In this document: one piece after another, positions 56,530-64,000 of the stretch
Layout of the letters: every line of letters begins with the position of its first letter
How positions within the stretch are numbered: the stretch's first letter is position 1
DNA from: Halomonas sp. SSL-5
Lineage (GTDB): Bacteria; Pseudomonadota; Gammaproteobacteria; Pseudomonadales; Halomonadaceae
Direction of reading: 5' to 3'
NCBI RefSeq assembly: GCF_030708455.1
Contig: NZ_JAUYWF010000004.1
Coordinates: 1 to 64,000 of the forward strand
Length of the DNA stretch: 64,000 nucleotides
Position numbers and translations under genes: made by a program
The notes under the pieces: generated by a model
Databases searched by the model: none
Told to the model about the DNA's origin: nothing
The model's input: the letters and a program-made list of their open reading frames with translations, nothing else

Positions 56530-57331
56530 GACCGGCGGGGCGACATCACCACGCACCTGGCGCAAGCCCCCCTTCATCGCCAACCCCCTGCTGCGCTATG
56601 GGCTGCTGGCGGTGGTCGCGGTGTATCTGGTCTGGGCACTCGCCAGCCTGCCCTTCAACTGGGAGCGCATCGGCGAAGGGCTGCCCCGGGCGGCACGCAT
56701 CTTCGGCGGCGGCTTTCCGCCGAGCTTCTCGCGCTTCGACCTGCTGCTGACCGGCTTCACCGAGAGCCTGCAGATCGCCATCCTGGCCACCCTGCTCGGG
56801 GTCCTGCTGTCGATTCCCTTCGCGGTGATGGCGGCGCGCAATGTCGCGCCCTTACCCGTCTACCTGCTGGGCCGCGCGGTGATCATCGTCTCGCGCAGTT
56901 TCCATCCGGTGATCGTTGCCATCCTGTTCGTGGCCGCGGTGGGCTTCGGCCCCCTGGCGGGCATCCTGACCCTGACGCTCTACTCCATCGGCTTCGTCGG
57001 CAAGCTGCTCGCCGAGGAGATCGAGGAGATCGACTGGGGACAGGTCGAGGCCATGCGGGCCACCGGGGCCGGCTATCTGGCCACGCTCTACTATGCGGTC
57101 TTCCCCCAGATCCTGCCGCGTCAGGTGGGCCTCTCCATGTACCAGCTCGACAGCAACCTGCGCGCCTCCGCGGTGGTGGGTATCGTCGGGGCGGGGGGCA
57201 TCGGCAGCACCCTGATGAATGCCTTCGGGCGCTATGACTATGACTTCGCCTTCGCCATCCTGCTGGTGATCATCGGCGTGATCCTGGTCAGCGAAGGCGT
57301 CAGCGGCTGGGTAAGGAAGAAGATATGGTGA
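56516..57331 (+). CDS. phnE: Phosphonate-type ABC transporter permease PhnE (first)
   Basis: Permease of 271 residues with about six membrane helices. The ATPase coupling loop is EEIDWGQVEAMRATGAGYLATLYYAVFPQILP, and the C-terminal SNLRASAVVGIVGAGGIGSTL is family typical. The start at 56516 has a GGGAGG site. It overlaps phnC by 14 bp and the second permease by 7 bp. Confidence 0.92.
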   Translation: MTRTETGGATSPRTWRKPPFIANPLLRYGLLAVVAVYLVWALASLPFNWERIGEGLPRAARIFGGGFPPSFSRFDLLLTGFTESLQIAILATLLGVLLSIPFAVMAARNVAPLPVYLLGRAVIIVSRSFHPVIVAILFVAAVGFGPLAGILTLTLYSIGFVGKLLAEEIEEIDWGQVEAMRATGAGYLATLYYAVFPQILPRQVGLSMYQLDSNLRASAVVGIVGAGGIGSTLMNAFGRYDYDFAFAILLVIIGVILVSEGVSGWVRKKIW

Positions 57332-58134
57332 AGGATGCCGACCTGCTGGCCGAGCGCATCTGGCGACGCCACAACCCCAGGGAACAGCTTATCCGCTACG
57401 GCGTGATGCTGGTCACGCTGATGCTGGTGGTCTGGGCGGTGCGCGACATCGACATCTTCTGGCCCTGGGTGTGGGATGCGCCCAATCAGATCTCGAGCCT
57501 CGGCGCGCGCATGTGGCCGCCGGACCCGAGCCGCCTCGGCGAGATCGTCGATGCCATGCTCGAGACGGTACACATCGCCACGCTGGCCACCCTGCTGACC
57601 ATCTTCATCGCCCTGCCGGTCTCCTACATCGCCGCCCAGAACACCACCCCCAACCGCGCCTGCCTGTGGCTGGGGCGCTTCATCCTGGTCTCGAGCCGCT
57701 CGGTGAACACCATCATCTGGGCGCTGCTGTTCGTGGCGATCTTCGGCCCCGGTGTGCTGGCCGGGATACTCGCCATCATGTTCCGCTCGGTGGGCTTCAT
57801 CGGCAAGCTGATGGGCGAGGCCATCGAGGAGATCGACCGTCGCCCGGTGGAGGCCATGGAGGCGACCGGCGCCTCCAAGGCGAAGGTGATCGCCTATGCC
57901 GTCGTGCCCCAGGTGATGCCGGCCTTCTTCGCCATCGTCATCCTGCGCTGGGACATCAACATCCGCGAGTCCACGGTGCTGGGGCTGGTCGGGGCCGGTG
58001 GCATCGGCGTGATCCTGCAGGGCTCCATCGACACCTTCGCCTGGCAGACGGTGGCTACCATCCTGATCGCCATCATCGTGCTGGTGCTGATCGGCGAGGC
58101 GATCACCGGCCTGCTGCGCCGCCAGGCGCTATAG
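57325..58134 (+). CDS. phnE: Phosphonate-type ABC transporter permease PhnE (second)
   Basis: Second permease of 269 residues, also with about six membrane helices and the coupling loop EEIDRRPVEAMEATGASKAKVIAYAVVPQVMP. It differs clearly from the first permease, so the channel is likely a heterodimer as in other phnCDE1E2 systems. A hairpin (58168-58204) follows the gene. Confidence 0.92.
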   Translation: MVKDADLLAERIWRRHNPREQLIRYGVMLVTLMLVVWAVRDIDIFWPWVWDAPNQISSLGARMWPPDPSRLGEIVDAMLETVHIATLATLLTIFIALPVSYIAAQNTTPNRACLWLGRFILVSSRSVNTIIWALLFVAIFGPGVLAGILAIMFRSVGFIGKLMGEAIEEIDRRPVEAMEATGASKAKVIAYAVVPQVMPAFFAIVILRWDINIRESTVLGLVGAGGIGVILQGSIDTFAWQTVATILIAIIVLVLIGEAITGLLRRQAL

Positions 58135-58167
58135 GCTCTAGAGAGTCACGACCCGACATTCACGACC

Positions 58168-58204
58168 GGTGACGTCCGGCGTAGGCTGAGAGCGGGACGT
58201 CACC
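58168..58204. promoter_or_regulatory. Inverted repeat between phnE and the EEP gene
   Basis: GGTGACGTCC (58168-58177) and GGACGTCACC (58195-58204) form a 10-bp inverted repeat with a 17-bp spacer. There is no T tract. It lies 23 bp before the next start codon, so it could be an operator, the end of the phn mRNA, or a structure near the ribosome binding site. Confidence 0.5.
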
Positions 58205-58226
58205 GAGACCACAGGGGGGTCATGTC

Positions 58227-59291
58227 GTGTTTTCCATCTTGCTTGCGGTGGTTGCCAGCGTGCTGCTGGCGGCCACCCTGGTGGCGCGATCGCCACTGAC
58301 CTGGTGGTGGATCCGTGCCTGCGAGTTTCCTCGCCTGCAGCTCGCCGCCCTGGCCGCGCTGACTGCCTTGCTTGCCCTGCTGGTCAGCCCGCCCTGGTCG
58401 TGGCTGGCCCTGGGAGCGAGCCTCGTCACTCTCGTCCTGCAGGTGGCCCGCATCCTGCCTTGGACGCCGCTGTGGCCGGTGCAGGTGAAGGCCGCGGCGC
58501 CAGGCCTCGAGGATCGCTGCCTGACGCTGCTGGTGGCCAATGTGCTCACCCCCAATCGCAACGCCGAGGCACTGACCCGGCTGATCCATGCGCACCGGCC
58601 CGACCTGGTCCTGACCCTGGAATCCGATGCCTGGTGGCAGGCGCAACTCGATGCCGCCCTCGCCGAGGGGTGGCCCCAGGCGGTGCGGGTGCCGCTGGAC
58701 AACCTCTACGGCATGCATCTCTATTCGCGCCTGCCGCTGGTCGACCCCGAGGTCCAGTGGTTGATACAGGACGACATCCCCTCGATCCATACCGGCGTCA
58801 CCCTCCCCAGCGGCGACACCGTCCGCCTGCATGCCGTGCATCCCCGTCCCCCGGCGCCCAACGAGAGCGAGGAGTCGCTATGGCGCGACGCCGAACTGCT
58901 GTTGGTGGGCAAGGCGATCCACGACGACCCGGAGCCAACGCTGGTGGCGGGGGATCTCAACGACGTGGCCTGGTCGCGCACCACGCGCCTGTTCTGCCGT
59001 GTCAGTGGCATGCTCGACCCGCGCCGTGGCCGCGGCATGGTCAGCACCTTCCACGCCAGCTATCCGCTGCTGCGCTGGCCCCTGGACCACGTCTTTACCA
59101 GCGAGCACTTCACCCTCAAGAGCATGCAGAGACTGCCGCACATCGGGTCGGACCACTTCCCGATGCTGGTCACCCTCTGCTACCGCCCCGCCCGCGCCGA
59201 CGAGCACGACACGCCCGAGGCCGACGGGGAGGAACACCACGATGCCCGGGAGACCATCGAGGAGGGCAAGGAGCGCGACCAGCCTGCGTGA
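58227..59291 (+). CDS. Membrane-anchored endonuclease/exonuclease/phosphatase family protein
   Basis: Protein of 354 residues. Two to three N-terminal hydrophobic segments (about 1-20, 37-55 and 57-75) are followed by an EEP domain whose catalytic positions can be seen: LVANVLTPNRN and LTLESDAWW (Asn, Glu), HAVHPRPPAP (His), LVAGDLNDVAW (Asp, Asn) and HIGSDHFPM (Asp-His). The substrate (nucleic acid, phospholipid or other phosphoester) cannot be told. The start is a GTG at 58227 behind AGGGGGG. An acidic tail rich in Glu and Asp ends the protein. Confidence 0.85.
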   Translation: MFSILLAVVASVLLAATLVARSPLTWWWIRACEFPRLQLAALAALTALLALLVSPPWSWLALGASLVTLVLQVARILPWTPLWPVQVKAAAPGLEDRCLTLLVANVLTPNRNAEALTRLIHAHRPDLVLTLESDAWWQAQLDAALAEGWPQAVRVPLDNLYGMHLYSRLPLVDPEVQWLIQDDIPSIHTGVTLPSGDTVRLHAVHPRPPAPNESEESLWRDAELLLVGKAIHDDPEPTLVAGDLNDVAWSRTTRLFCRVSGMLDPRRGRGMVSTFHASYPLLRWPLDHVFTSEHFTLKSMQRLPHIGSDHFPMLVTLCYRPARADEHDTPEADGEEHHDARETIEEGKERDQPA

Positions 59292-59308
59292 ACGCGCCTG
59301 ACTGAGCG

Positions 59309-60688
59309 CTATTCGGGCACGCCACCTCGCGTCAGGGCAGCAGGATCGAGGAGCCGCTCGAGCTCCGCGCGGGAGAGCTCGGTCTGCTCCTCGGCCACCT
59401 CGATGATCGGCCGCCCGGCCTGGTAGGCATGCTTGGCAATGGCCGCCGCGGCGTCGTAGCCGATCACCGCGTTCAGTGCCGTGACCAGGATAGGGTTACG
59501 CGCCAGCGGCCCCTCGAGGTGATCGTGGCGCACCTTGAAGGTGGCAATGGCGCGATCGGCCAGCAGCCGCGTGGTGTTGGTCATCAGGGTGATCGAGGTC
59601 AGCAGGTTGTGGGCCACCAGCGGCAGCATCACGTTGAGTTGGAAGTTGCCGCTCTGACCGGCCACGGTGACGGCCGTATCCAGCCCGATCACCTGGGCGG
59701 CGGCCTGAGCGGCGGATTCCGGAATCACCGGGTTGACCTTGCCCGGCATGATCGAGCTGCCGGGCTGCAGGGCCTCGAGCTCGATCTCGCCCAGCCCCGC
59801 CAGGGGCCCGGAGTTCATCCAGCGCAGGTCGTTGGCGATCTTCATCACCACGCAGGCCAGGCCCCTGAGCTGCCCGGAGAGTTCCACCGCCGCATCCTGG
59901 GAGGCGAGACTGGCAAAGAAGCTGTCGTTGGGGGTGAACACAAGCCCACTCTGTTCGGAGAGCCGGGCGGCCACGCGCTCGGCGAACTCGGGGTGGGCAT
60001 TGATACCGGTGCCCACCGCCGTACCGCCCTGCGCCAGGCGGCAGAGTCGCACCAGGGCGCTGTCCAGGCGCTCGATGGCCTGCCCCACCTGGCTCGACCA
60101 GCCGCCCAGCTCCTGGCTCATGCGCAGCGGCATGGCATCCATCAGGTGGGTGCGGCCGGTCTTGACCACGCCGTCGAGCTCGGCGGCGCGCCTGTCGATG
60201 GTCTCGCGCAGGTGCACCAGGGCCGGGCGCAGGCGGTTGGTCACCTCCAGCGCCGCGGCGACATGAATGGCGGTGGGGATCACGTCGTTGCTCGACTGCC
60301 CCATGTTGACGTGATCATTGGGCCCGACCTCCAGCCCCTCGCGACTGGCCAGGTTCGCCAGCACCTCGTTGACGTTCATGTTGCTGGAGGTGCCGGACCC
60401 GGTCTGGAAGACATCCACCGGGAAGTGGTCATCATGCTCACCGCGAATCACCGCCTCGGCGGCGGCGAGGATCGCCTCGGCACGCTGGCCGTCGAGTAGC
60501 CCGAGCTCGGCATTGACGCGCGCCGCGGCGAGCTTGATGCGCGCGATGGCGTGGATGAACGGCGTCGGCATCGCCTGGCCCGAGACCGGAAAGTTGTTGA
60601 CGGCACGCTGGGTCTGCGCGCCGTAGAGGGCGTCCGCCGGGACCTCCAGCTCGCCCATGCTGTCACGTTCGTTGCGTGTCGCACTCAT
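59309..60688 (-). CDS. fumC: Class II fumarate hydratase
   Basis: Iron-independent fumarase of 459 residues. Blocks: FQTGSGTSSNMNVNEVLA, NMGQSSNDVIPTAIHVAA, KTGRTHLMDAMPL and the superfamily signature GSSIMPGKVNPVIPE with the catalytic serine. The start at 60688 gives the usual MSATRNERDSMGELEVPADALYG beginning in form; the much longer open frame is antisense to the phasin gene. It ends 17 bp from the convergent EEP gene with no terminator between. Confidence 0.96.
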   Translation of the reverse strand: MSATRNERDSMGELEVPADALYGAQTQRAVNNFPVSGQAMPTPFIHAIARIKLAAARVNAELGLLDGQRAEAILAAAEAVIRGEHDDHFPVDVFQTGSGTSSNMNVNEVLANLASREGLEVGPNDHVNMGQSSNDVIPTAIHVAAALEVTNRLRPALVHLRETIDRRAAELDGVVKTGRTHLMDAMPLRMSQELGGWSSQVGQAIERLDSALVRLCRLAQGGTAVGTGINAHPEFAERVAARLSEQSGLVFTPNDSFFASLASQDAAVELSGQLRGLACVVMKIANDLRWMNSGPLAGLGEIELEALQPGSSIMPGKVNPVIPESAAQAAAQVIGLDTAVTVAGQSGNFQLNVMLPLVAHNLLTSITLMTNTTRLLADRAIATFKVRHDHLEGPLARNPILVTALNAVIGYDAAAAIAKHAYQAGRPIIEVAEEQTELSRAELERLLDPAALTRGGVPE

Positions 60689-60793
60689 CGCCTGGCTCCT
60701 CGTGTCGACAGTGGATCTCTTACCCTCACCATGGTGCCGCCTGGGGCATTCGACAAGACCCGCGGCTACCCGAAACGATGAACGACATCGATG

Positions 60794-60822
60794 TTGCACT
60801 GCACAAGTCGCTCTGCTATTGT
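60794..60822 (+). promoter_or_regulatory. Phasin promoter with TGC-rich dyad
   Basis: TTGCAC (60794-60799), 17 bp, then TATTGT (60817-60822) with an extended TGC just before the -10. The area is full of TGC/GCA motifs (TTGCACTGCACAA, TTGTGCGTTGCAACA) and a CTCTG...CAGAG dyad over the start site, resembling sites bound by the PHA-sensing repressor PhaR. Confidence 0.6.
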
Positions 60823-60880
60823 GCGTTGCAACAGAGCAGACATTGCTCCCCGACACCCAGTGAAACCAGGAGGTTCCACC

Positions 60881-61261
60881 ATGATGAACGCCTTTAACTT
60901 TGACACCAAGGCCTTCGACACCAAGCAAGTCGAGTCCATCTTCTTCGCCCCGGCACGCGCCTACGCCAGCCTGGCAGTGGACTACAGCGAGAAGCTGGCC
61001 CACGCCCAGCTCGACGCCACCAAGGCCTACACCGACACCGGCCTGGCGCAGCTGCGCACCCTGATGAGCGTCAAGGATGCCGAAGGCATGCGCGCCTACA
61101 TGGAAGGCCAGCAGAAGGTCGCCAAGGACCTCGCCGAGCGCATGAAGGGCGACGCCGAGAAGGTCGTCTCCCTGCAGCAGGACTTCGTCCAGCAGAGCCA
61201 GAAGCTCACCGAGGACAACGTCAAGCAGGCCCAGGCGACCGCCACCAAGGCCGCCCAGTAA
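60881..61261 (+). CDS. Phasin family protein
   Basis: Protein of 126 residues that would coat polyhydroxyalkanoate granules. It is almost wholly helical, begins MMNAFNFDTKAFDTKQVESI, has the phasin core YSEKLAHAQLDATKAYTDTGLAQL and ends in a Gln/Ala/Lys-rich TATKAAQ tail. No signal peptide or membrane segment is seen. It has a very strong AGGAGG site, a good promoter and a good terminator, consistent with high expression. Confidence 0.88.
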   Translation: MMNAFNFDTKAFDTKQVESIFFAPARAYASLAVDYSEKLAHAQLDATKAYTDTGLAQLRTLMSVKDAEGMRAYMEGQQKVAKDLAERMKGDAEKVVSLQQDFVQQSQKLTEDNVKQAQATATKAAQ

Positions 61262-61271
61262 GCTTGACCCA

Positions 61272-61348
61272 GGGGCGCTCCGGCGCCCCGCTCTCCCCCT
61301 CGGAAGAGCCCGGAACCGCCGCCCCTCGCAGGGCGGCGGTTTTCGTTT
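61272..61348 (+). terminator. Tandem hairpins after the phasin gene
   Basis: A 7-bp stem (61272-61278 with 61283-61289) precedes a perfect 11-bp stem (AACCGCCGCCC 61314-61324 with 61331-61341) followed by TTTTCGTTT. The second is a clear intrinsic terminator. Confidence 0.85.
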
Positions 61349-61435
61349 GTCCCGCATCCCCTTTACCCCGGCTTTACGCTACCCTTGGCCCAGGCACGGG
61401 GCGCCTGCAGACATTCAACCGGATAGGGATCAATC

Positions 61436-61987
61436 ATGAAACGCTACTTTCCCGTCGTCCTGGTGGCGCTGGCGCTGGCCGGCTGCGAGGTCGTTCCCCC
61501 CGCCCCCACCGAACGCATCGAGGTCATCGAGCGCGGCGAGACCCAGCGTGACGACCCGCAGGAGACTCGCGAAACAGGGCGCGACGCCACTCCCTCCCGC
61601 GCCACCCGGGAGGTCGCCTTTCCCGAAGACGAGTATGCCCGGCTCGAGAAGCACGGCAGTGCGGCAGTCAGCGGGCGCCTGACGCTGAGTGGCCGCGCGG
61701 TGCCCAATGCCGGCGTCTCGGTGGCGCCGGTGACCCGCTACTCCGCCGAGGCCGCCGAGAAGGCACTGGCCGGGGTCGCCGTGGAGCCCGCCGACCCCAG
61801 GGCGCGGGAGTATACCCATACCACGCGCACCGATGGCAGCGGCTACTTCCGGGTCACCGGCCTGCCCGCCGGGGAGTTCTATGTCTCGGGAGCAGGCCCG
61901 GACCCGATCACCGGCGAACCCCGGGTGGTGATCCGTCAGGTCTCGCTGGGCAACGGACAGCAACGCGAGGTCGACCTCAGCCGCTGA
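61436..61987 (+). CDS. Lipoprotein with carboxypeptidase-regulatory-like domain
   Basis: Protein of 183 residues. The signal peptide ends in a lipobox (ALALAGC, Cys about 17). A charged Pro/Glu/Arg linker (about 20-70) leads to a beta-sandwich-like domain with VSGRLTLSGRAVPNAGVSVAPV and TDGSGYFRVTGLPAGEFYVSG, the pattern of CarboxypepD_reg domains. Such domains often bind sugars or peptides, but no function can be assigned. It stands alone between two transcription units. Confidence 0.75.
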   Translation: MKRYFPVVLVALALAGCEVVPPAPTERIEVIERGETQRDDPQETRETGRDATPSRATREVAFPEDEYARLEKHGSAAVSGRLTLSGRAVPNAGVSVAPVTRYSAEAAEKALAGVAVEPADPRAREYTHTTRTDGSGYFRVTGLPAGEFYVSGAGPDPITGEPRVVIRQVSLGNGQQREVDLSR

Positions 61988-62144
61988 CGGGGTGCCACGG
62001 GATATGCCACGGCATGGCGACCGCCCAATGCCGTGGGCCGACAGGCGCGATACAGATCCGGTTAGCATTAACTCCGACATCCTCCTAGGCTGGAAGCAGC
62101 TACTGCGACCCACGGGGCTCGTTTGCTGTCACAGGAGGATTCAC

Positions 62145-63017
62145 ATGGAGAGGACAACCCCCACCACCGTCGGCAGCCTGGGCATCGCACTGTTCGCCAC
62201 CTTGGCGACCTTGCCCGGCGCCGTCGCCGCCGCCAGCCTCGAGGAACTGCGCGAACGCGGCCATATTCGAGTGGCGGTAGCGGACGAAGAGCCCTACGGC
62301 TATCTGGATGCGGAGGGCGAGGGTCGCGGTGCCGGCCCCGACGTGGCCCGCCCGCTGCTCGAACGGCTGGGTATCGAACGGATCGAGTGGCAGGTCGTCG
62401 ATTTCGAGGATCTGATTCCGGGGCTCGAGCAGGGAGAGTTCGACATGGCCGCGGCGGAGATGGCCATTCGCCCCGAGCGCTGTAAACGGGCCCTCTTCTC
62501 GGAGCCCAACACCTCCTATGGCGAAGGACTGCTGGTACAAGCGGCCAACCCCCACGAGATCAATGCCTACGACCATTTTGCCGCACGCGATGACATCCGC
62601 GTCGCGGTGCTCGCGGGGGCGACCCAGGTCGACATCCTCTCCGCCATGGGCGTGCCGGAAGATCGGCTGGTCGTGATCGACACCAACGCCCAGGCCGTCG
62701 ACACGATTCTCGGCGGTGATGCAGATGCCTATGCCGGTACAGGCCTGACGGTCAGCCAGCTTGCCGAGCAGGATATCCGGGTGGAGGTCGCCCAAAACTT
62801 CGTTGACCCCGAGGTGGAGGGGGAAATGGTACGCAGCTGGGGCGGGTTCGCCTTCCCCCCCGACGCCGAGTCGCTACGCGATGCCTTCAACGAGGCGTTG
62901 CGCGACTATCGCAACACCGGGGCCTGGGAAGAGACCCTGATCGGTTACGGCTTCACCCAGGATGACATCCTCAACGCCTTCCGTTTCGATACCGAGTGGC
63001 TGTGCGGCCGGCAGTGA
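62145..63017 (+). CDS. Solute-binding protein family 3 (ectoine/amino acid type), no transporter beside it
   Basis: Periplasmic binding protein of 290 residues with a signal peptide (GIALFATLATLPGAVAA). Family 3 features are LEELRERGHIRVAVADEEPYG, GPDVARPLLERLGI, GEFDMAAAEMAIRPERCKRALFSEP and DAYAGTGLTVSQLAE. The blocks recall the ectoine/hydroxyectoine protein EhuB, but the ligand is inferred. No permease or ATPase gene is next to it; the neighbours are a lipoprotein and hda. An AGGAGG site precedes the ATG. Confidence 0.82.
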   Translation: MERTTPTTVGSLGIALFATLATLPGAVAAASLEELRERGHIRVAVADEEPYGYLDAEGEGRGAGPDVARPLLERLGIERIEWQVVDFEDLIPGLEQGEFDMAAAEMAIRPERCKRALFSEPNTSYGEGLLVQAANPHEINAYDHFAARDDIRVAVLAGATQVDILSAMGVPEDRLVVIDTNAQAVDTILGGDADAYAGTGLTVSQLAEQDIRVEVAQNFVDPEVEGEMVRSWGGFAFPPDAESLRDAFNEALRDYRNTGAWEETLIGYGFTQDDILNAFRFDTEWLCGRQ

Positions 63018-63020
63018 TCG

Positions 63021-63722
63021 CTACCAGCCCAGCGCCTGCTTGACGAAGGGGATGGTCAGCTTGCGCTGGGCAGAGAGCGAGGCACGGTCGAGCTCCTCCA
63101 GCAGGCGGAACAGTTCATCGAGCCGTCGCGGCCCGCGGTGCAGGATATAGCGCGCCACCTCGTCGCCGAGCTGCATGCCACGCCCCCGGGCGCGCAACTG
63201 CAGGGCGGCCAGGCGCCCACTGTCGTCCAGGCCCTGGACGTGGAAGGTCACCCCCCAGGAGAGGCGCGAGGCGAGGTCGGGAAGCTTCACTGGCAGTTGA
63301 CGCGGTGGCGCCTCGGCGGCTACCACCAGCCGCTTGCCGGCATCGCGCAGGCGGTTGAAGGCGTGAAACAGCGCCTCCTCCCAGCGGGGTCGCCCCACCA
63401 CCCGGTCCAGATCATCGATGGCCACCAGGTCCAGGCGCTCGATATCCTCGAGCATCAGCGGGGGAAAGTGGCCGAGTTCCTCCAGCGGCAGATAGAGGGC
63501 ACGCATATCGCGATCCGAGGCCGCATGGCAGGCGGCCTGGAGCAGATGGCTGCGCCCCACTCCCGGCGCCCCCCAGAGGAAGAGAAAGGGCTCGCCCGCG
63601 GGCTCGAGCTGGTGAGTCAGGCGGTCAACCAGGGCGGCGTTGGGGCCAGGGTGAAAGTTGACGAAGGTGGCATCGTCACGCAGCCCGACGCCCAGGGGCA
63701 ACTGTGCGGGCGCACGGCTCAT
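63021..63722 (-). CDS. hda: Regulator of DnaA inactivation Hda
   Basis: DnaA-like AAA+ protein of 233 residues that, with the sliding clamp, triggers hydrolysis of DnaA-ATP after initiation. It has an N-terminal clamp-binding type sequence (QLPLGVGLRDDATFVNF), a P-loop of the Hda form with Arg in place of Lys (WGAPGVGRSHLLQA), Walker B LVAIDDLDRV and the arginine-finger region. The gene lies beside the AI-2E family permease gene, as is usual in gammaproteobacteria. Confidence 0.93.
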   Translation of the reverse strand: MSRAPAQLPLGVGLRDDATFVNFHPGPNAALVDRLTHQLEPAGEPFLFLWGAPGVGRSHLLQAACHAASDRDMRALYLPLEELGHFPPLMLEDIERLDLVAIDDLDRVVGRPRWEEALFHAFNRLRDAGKRLVVAAEAPPRQLPVKLPDLASRLSWGVTFHVQGLDDSGRLAALQLRARGRGMQLGDEVARYILHRGPRRLDELFRLLEELDRASLSAQRKLTIPFVKQALGW

Positions 63723-64000
63723 GTCGACTCCTCGTCGTGGCTTCGGTTGAGCGTCTCGTCGTACAAGGCACTGTTCTTGTAGCGGGCGTTGAGTTCACGC
63801 AAGAGTACCATGATCACCGCTGCCGCCGGCAGCGCCAGCAGCACCCCGGTGAAGCCGAACAGGTTGCCGCCGGCGAGTACCGCGAAGATCACCGCCACCG
63901 GGTGCAGGCCGATCTTGTCGCCCAGCAGCTTGGGCTGCAGCACCACGCTCTCCACCACCTGACCGAAGCCGAACACCGCCGCCACCCCCGGCAGCAGCCA
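63719..64000 (-). CDS. AI-2E/PerM family permease (C-terminus only)
   Basis: The last 93 residues of a membrane protein whose start lies beyond the window. VFGFGQVVESVVLQPKLLGDKIGLHPVAVI, then LAGGNLFGFTGVLLALPAAAVI, is the conserved C-terminal part of the AI-2E transporter/PerM family. The short hydrophilic tail is Asp/Glu rich. Its stop overlaps the hda start by 4 bp. Confidence 0.9.
   Translation of the reverse strand, partial: WLLPGVAAVFGFGQVVESVVLQPKLLGDKIGLHPVAVIFAVLAGGNLFGFTGVLLALPAAAVIMVLLRELNARYKNSALYDETLNRSHDEEST

Noticed and set aside
60689..61357. N-terminal extension of fumC by more than 200 codons
   Set aside because: It would be antisense to the phasin gene, which has its own promoter, ribosome binding site and terminator. 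The ATG at 60688 gives a normal fumarase.

Overview
The window reads as a chromosomal segment of a high-G+C gammaproteobacterium, most likely Halomonas or a close Halomonadaceae relative. The basis is gene order and gene content read by eye, with no database search. The order yceD-rpmF-plsX-fabD-fabG-acpP-fabF-pabC-mltG-tmk-holB-pilZ-tatD and rne / murB-PTP-kdsB-ycaR-lpxK-msbA-exbDB-comEC matches the Pseudomonas/Halomonas arrangement. A phasin, an ectoine-type binding protein and a dispersed repeat that I associate with Halomonas genomes fit the same picture. No phage, insertion sequence or CRISPR array was found.

Layout. 1-2.5 kb: divergent etfB (cut by the window edge) and ETF-ubiquinone oxidoreductase. 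2.6-7.4 kb: sulfurtransferase, UvrD-like helicase, DUF1285, tatD and pilZ. 7.4-16.3 kb: fatty-acid synthesis and DNA replication genes, headed by a near-consensus promoter that sits almost on the yceD start codon. 16.4-20 kb: maf, sppA, HAD phosphatase and rluC. 20-23.4 kb: rne with a long leader and a 13-residue repeat tail. 23.4-35.2 kb: envelope genes (murB, kdsB, lpxK, msbA, exbBD, lolCD) plus comEC. 35.4-38.5 kb: a lipoprotein coupled to a dCache-GGDEF-EAL protein. 38.6-41 kb: agmatine to putrescine (aguA, aguB), with aguB between two copies of the dispersed repeat. 41-46.2 kb: purine and pyrimidine salvage (permease, apt, gpt, ung, upp, uraA). 46.3-47 kb: riboflavin synthase. 47.1-50.5 kb: a methionine unit (metNIQ and msrC) behind a probable SAM-II-class riboswitch with terminator. 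50.5 kb: tRNA-Val(GAC). 50.7-53.9 kb: divergent glpK and glpD around a perfect palindrome. 53.9-58.1 kb: histidine phosphatase and a phosphonate-type ABC transporter. 58.2-64 kb: EEP-family phosphatase, fumC, phasin, two envelope or periplasmic proteins, hda and a partial AI-2E permease.

Most notable observations: (1) a SAM-II-like aptamer ahead of metNIQ, with a perfect TTGACA promoter, an inserted hairpin and an intrinsic terminator that the aptamer 3' strand could antiterminate; (2) an 83-bp tandem duplication of the msbA 3' end that creates two overlapping 28-codon micro-ORFs between msbA and lpxK; (3) three copies of a dispersed repeat; (4) a 22-bp tandem array upstream of lolC; (5) a lone LolC/E-type protein; (6) a lipoprotein/c-di-GMP gene pair; (7) a probable near-leaderless transcript for yceD.
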